Assembly: GCF_000010165.1 (NCBI RefSeq) | Contig: NC_012491.1 | Span: 3,541,501-3,605,500, forward strand | DNA length: 64,000 nucleotides | Direction of reading: 5' to 3' | Origin: Brevibacillus brevis NBRC 100599 | GTDB taxonomy: Bacteria; Bacillota; Bacilli; Brevibacillales; Brevibacillaceae | In this document: piece after piece, positions 62,291 to 64,000 of the stretch | Layout: the number at the start of each line of letters is the position of its first letter | How positions within the stretch are numbered: the stretch's first letter is position 1 | Translations under genes and position numbers: made by a program | The notes under the pieces: generated by a model | Database searches by the model: none | The model's input: the letters and a program-made list of their open reading frames with translations, nothing else | Told to the model about the DNA's origin: nothing

Positions 62291-63349
62291 TTACTCCAGA
62301 TCAAATGTAGGCTCTTCATCTTGCTCTGGGTCATGTTCTGCCTCTGCTTCTGGAACAGAACTAGGGTTCAGGCTGAAGTATTCGCGCACCTTTGTTTCAA
62401 TCTGAGAGGCAATATGCGGATTTTCCTTCAAGAAGACTTTCGAATTCTCTCTACCTTGACCGAGTCGCTCCTCATTGAAGGAGTACCATGCGCCACTCTT
62501 TTGTACTACATCGATCTCGGAACCGATGTCGAGAATGCTACCTTCTCTGGAAATACCTTCGCCGTACATGATATCCACTTCTGCAACCTTGAACGGTGGT
62601 GCTACTTTATTTTTCACGACCTTGATCTTCGTCTTGCTTCCCAAAATATCGTTACCGACTTTGATAGATTCAGCTTTACGAACGTCCAAACGAACACTCG
62701 CGTAGAACTTCAAAGCGCGTCCACCTGGCGTTGTTTCCGGGTTACCGAACATAACTCCCACTTTTTCGCGAAGCTGGTTGATGAAGATCGCAATCGTCTT
62801 GGACTTATTGATGGCACCAGACAGCTTGCGGAGTGCTTGGGACATCAAGCGTGCTTGCAAACCTACGTGAGAATCTCCCATCTCACCCTCGATCTCTGCT
62901 TTTGGCACGAGTGCCGCAACGGAGTCAACTACGATAATGTCTACTGCACCAGAACGTACCAGTGCTTCCGCGATCTCCAAAGCTTGCTCACCCGTATCTG
63001 GTTGGGACAACAGCAATTCGTCGATGTTCACACCCAGCTTTGCAGCGTAAACCGGATCCAAGGCATGCTCTGCATCGATAAACGCAGCCTGACCACCCTG
63101 TCTTTGCACTTCTGCGATCGCATGAAGCGCTACCGTTGTTTTACCAGAAGACTCTGGGCCGTAAATCTCAACAATCCGTCCACGTGGGAAACCACCCACA
63201 CCAAGTGCGATATCTAGAGCAAGCGCACCGCTAGAAGCCGTAGAAATCTGGATGTTGGATACTTCCCCCAACTTCATAATGGAACCTTTACCGAACTGCT
63301 TTTCTATCTGACGCAATGCACTCTCCAAAGCTGCGCGACGATCTGACAA
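62291..63349 (-). CDS. recA: recombinase RecA
   Basis: 352 residues. The start is TTG 63349, eight bases after AAGGGTG, giving [20 protein letters not shown]; a GTG three codons earlier lies too close to the ribosome site. Walker [14 protein letters not shown], Walker [14 protein letters not shown]2 loop [20 protein letters not shown]. Acidic C-terminal tail. Forms filaments on ssDNA and triggers LexA self-cleavage. Preceded by an SOS box. Confidence 0.98.
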   Translation of the reverse strand: MSDRRAALESALRQIEKQFGKGSIMKLGEVSNIQISTASSGALALDIALGVGGFPRGRIVEIYGPESSGKTTVALHAIAEVQRQGGQAAFIDAEHALDPVYAAKLGVNIDELLLSQPDTGEQALEIAEALVRSGAVDIIVVDSVAALVPKAEIEGEMGDSHVGLQARLMSQALRKLSGAINKSKTIAIFINQLREKVGVMFGNPETTPGGRALKFYASVRLDVRKAESIKVGNDILGSKTKIKVVKNKVAPPFKVAEVDIMYGEGISREGSILDIGSEIDVVQKSGAWYSFNEERLGQGRENSKVFLKENPHIASQIETKVREYFSLNPSSVPEAEAEHDPEQDEEPTFDLE

Positions 63350-63435
63350 ATGGTACACACCCTTTCAACTTTTCGCTTCTGTTTTGCTTGTCTTCATCAT
63401 ACCTCGAGACAGAAGTGTTTGCCAAGTATTTTTTG

Positions 63436-63449
63436 CGAACAAATATTCG
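63436..63449 (-). promoter_or_regulatory. LexA (SOS) box of recA
   Basis: CGAACAAATATTCG matches CGAAC-N4-GTTCG at 9 of 10 positions. It lies about 90 bases upstream of the recA start, as in other Bacilli. Confidence 0.85.
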
Positions 63450-63455
63450 CATCAC

Positions 63456-63503
63456 AAAAAAGCAGCCATTTCCTGGTTATTCCCAGCGAAATGACTGCTT
63501 CTC
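63456..63503 (-). terminator. terminator after the helicase gene
   Basis: AAGCAG-CATTTC pairs with GAAATG-CTGCTT around a loop; on the minus strand TTTTTT follows. It separates the helicase gene from recA. Confidence 0.85.
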
Positions 63504-63515
63504 ATTTCTATTGAA

Positions 63516-64000
63516 TTAGGAACGCTTCGCTCCGCGAGGCTTTGCAGGCTCCAGATTGATTCGTTTTCCATTGATTCGGGTTTGACGCAGTGACTCATAT
63601 ACGAATGCCGCAACCTCTTCTGGAACCTCAACAAACGTGAAGCTCTCGAAAATGTCGATGCGACCTACTGATTTTCCTGGGATACCAACAGATTCAGAGA
63701 TCTCTCGTACCAGATCCTGCGGCTTCATGTTCGCATTGCGACCTACGTTCAGGAAGAAGCGAACCATGCCTTTTGCTGCACCCGTCTCACCAAAGTTGTA
63801 CGCTTCTGCTTCCTGCCCTTGTCCCGCTTCCGTATGGAATGCCAGGTGCAATGCAGCAGCAGCTACTTTTTCAGCCGGGTATTGACCTACGAGAGCATCC
63901 GCTACTTTTTGATACATATCCGCGATTGCATCGCTTTCCAAAAGGCTAGTCAACTGTTCACGCAATTGTTCTTGTTTGCGCTCAGCCACTTCCTCCAAAG
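63516..64000 (-). CDS. DEAD-box RNA helicase, C-terminal part (cut by window edge)
   Basis: The last 160 residues of a larger protein that runs past the window end. VRFFLNVGRNANMKPQDLVR, EISESVGIPGKSVGRIDIFE, FTFVEVPEEVAAFVYE and INLEPAKPRGAKRS form a DbpA-type RNA-binding domain (RRM-like) found at the C-terminus of DeaD/DbpA/CshA-like helicases. The helicase motifs themselves are beyond the edge. A preceding helical linker is visible (EQLREQLTSLLESDAIADMY). Confidence 0.85.
   Translation of the reverse strand, partial: LEEVAERKQEQLREQLTSLLESDAIADMYQKVADALVGQYPAEKVAAAALHLAFHTEAGQGQEAEAYNFGETGAAKGMVRFFLNVGRNANMKPQDLVREISESVGIPGKSVGRIDIFESFTFVEVPEEVAAFVYESLRQTRINGKRINLEPAKPRGAKRS

Noticed and set aside
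1..64000. CRISPR arrays, tRNA or rRNA genes
   Set aside because: No regularly spaced direct repeats, cloverleaf-like or rRNA-like sequence was noticed; this is a reading by eye, not a scan with a dedicated tool.

Overview
The window looks like a chromosome segment of a Brevibacillus-type endospore-forming Firmicute (Paenibacillaceae). The evidence is the sporulation genes (cotE, spoVS, a SpoVK-like ATPase, ricA, a YheC/YheD coat protein), the glnR-glnA, mutS-mutL, hfq-miaA and rny-recX-recA neighbourhoods, GlnR- and LexA-type operators, an SLH-domain protein, and strong AGGAGG ribosome sites with frequent GTG and TTG starts. These are inferences from recognised families; no database search was run.

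Region 1 (1-18.4 kb) is accessory and heavily decayed. It holds small secreted proteins, a DUF6492 glycosyltransferase-like gene, a DUF4062 protein, the C-terminal piece of a large tyrosine recombinase, a complete arsenic operon (arsR-arsI-acr3-arsC on the minus strand) with three ArsR-type palindromes, a divergent TetR/short-chain dehydrogenase pair, a two-domain DJ-1/PfpI membrane protein, a broken phage integrase, a decayed SOS-associated group (SRAP, YolD, a LexA-like winged helix) and a wrecked phage lysis cassette. An 87-bp direct repeat at 3475-3561 and 18307-18393 frames most of it. Each copy contains the tail of an integrase gene fused to the glnA terminator sequence. The simplest reading is that the glnA terminator is an attachment site hit at least twice, leaving remnants of tandem elements.

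Region 2 (18.4-31 kb) returns to conserved genes: glnR-glnA, a YnbB-like PLP enzyme, hflX, an Rnl2-type RNA ligase, a complete IS3-family element inserted into the loop of a hairpin with an ATC target duplication, a SpoVK-like ATPase, a DUF4184 membrane protein, an IF-3-like paralogue, MarR, an MFS exporter and a glyoxalase-fold protein.

Region 3 (31-46 kb) carries hfq, miaA, a methyltransferase with a small coupled upstream ORF, a broken unidentified gene, a HemAT-like oxygen sensor, a patch of relics, and an aminoglycoside/choline-kinase-type phosphotransferase between short repeats. mutL, mutS, a COOH-NH2 ligase-like gene, cotE, ricA and miaB follow, all on the minus strand.

Region 4 (46-64 kb) has an SLH protein, a lipoyl-relay amidotransferase (lipL-like), an acyltransferase, a CBS-domain c-di-AMP sensor, a YheC/YheD coat protein, an mnmM-like methyltransferase, an MBL-fold hydrolase, a YkvI transporter, a 2-oxoacid:ferredoxin oxidoreductase, a dipeptidase, spoVS, ymdB, rny, recX, recA with an SOS box, and the C-terminal end of a DEAD-box helicase cut by the window edge.

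The most notable features are the repeated use of the glnA terminator as an integration site, the number of relics that can still be read through their mutations, the 10-bp repeat that shifts the frame of a YolD-like gene, and several little-studied intact genes (DUF4062, IF-3 paralogue, RNA ligase, COOH-NH2 ligase).
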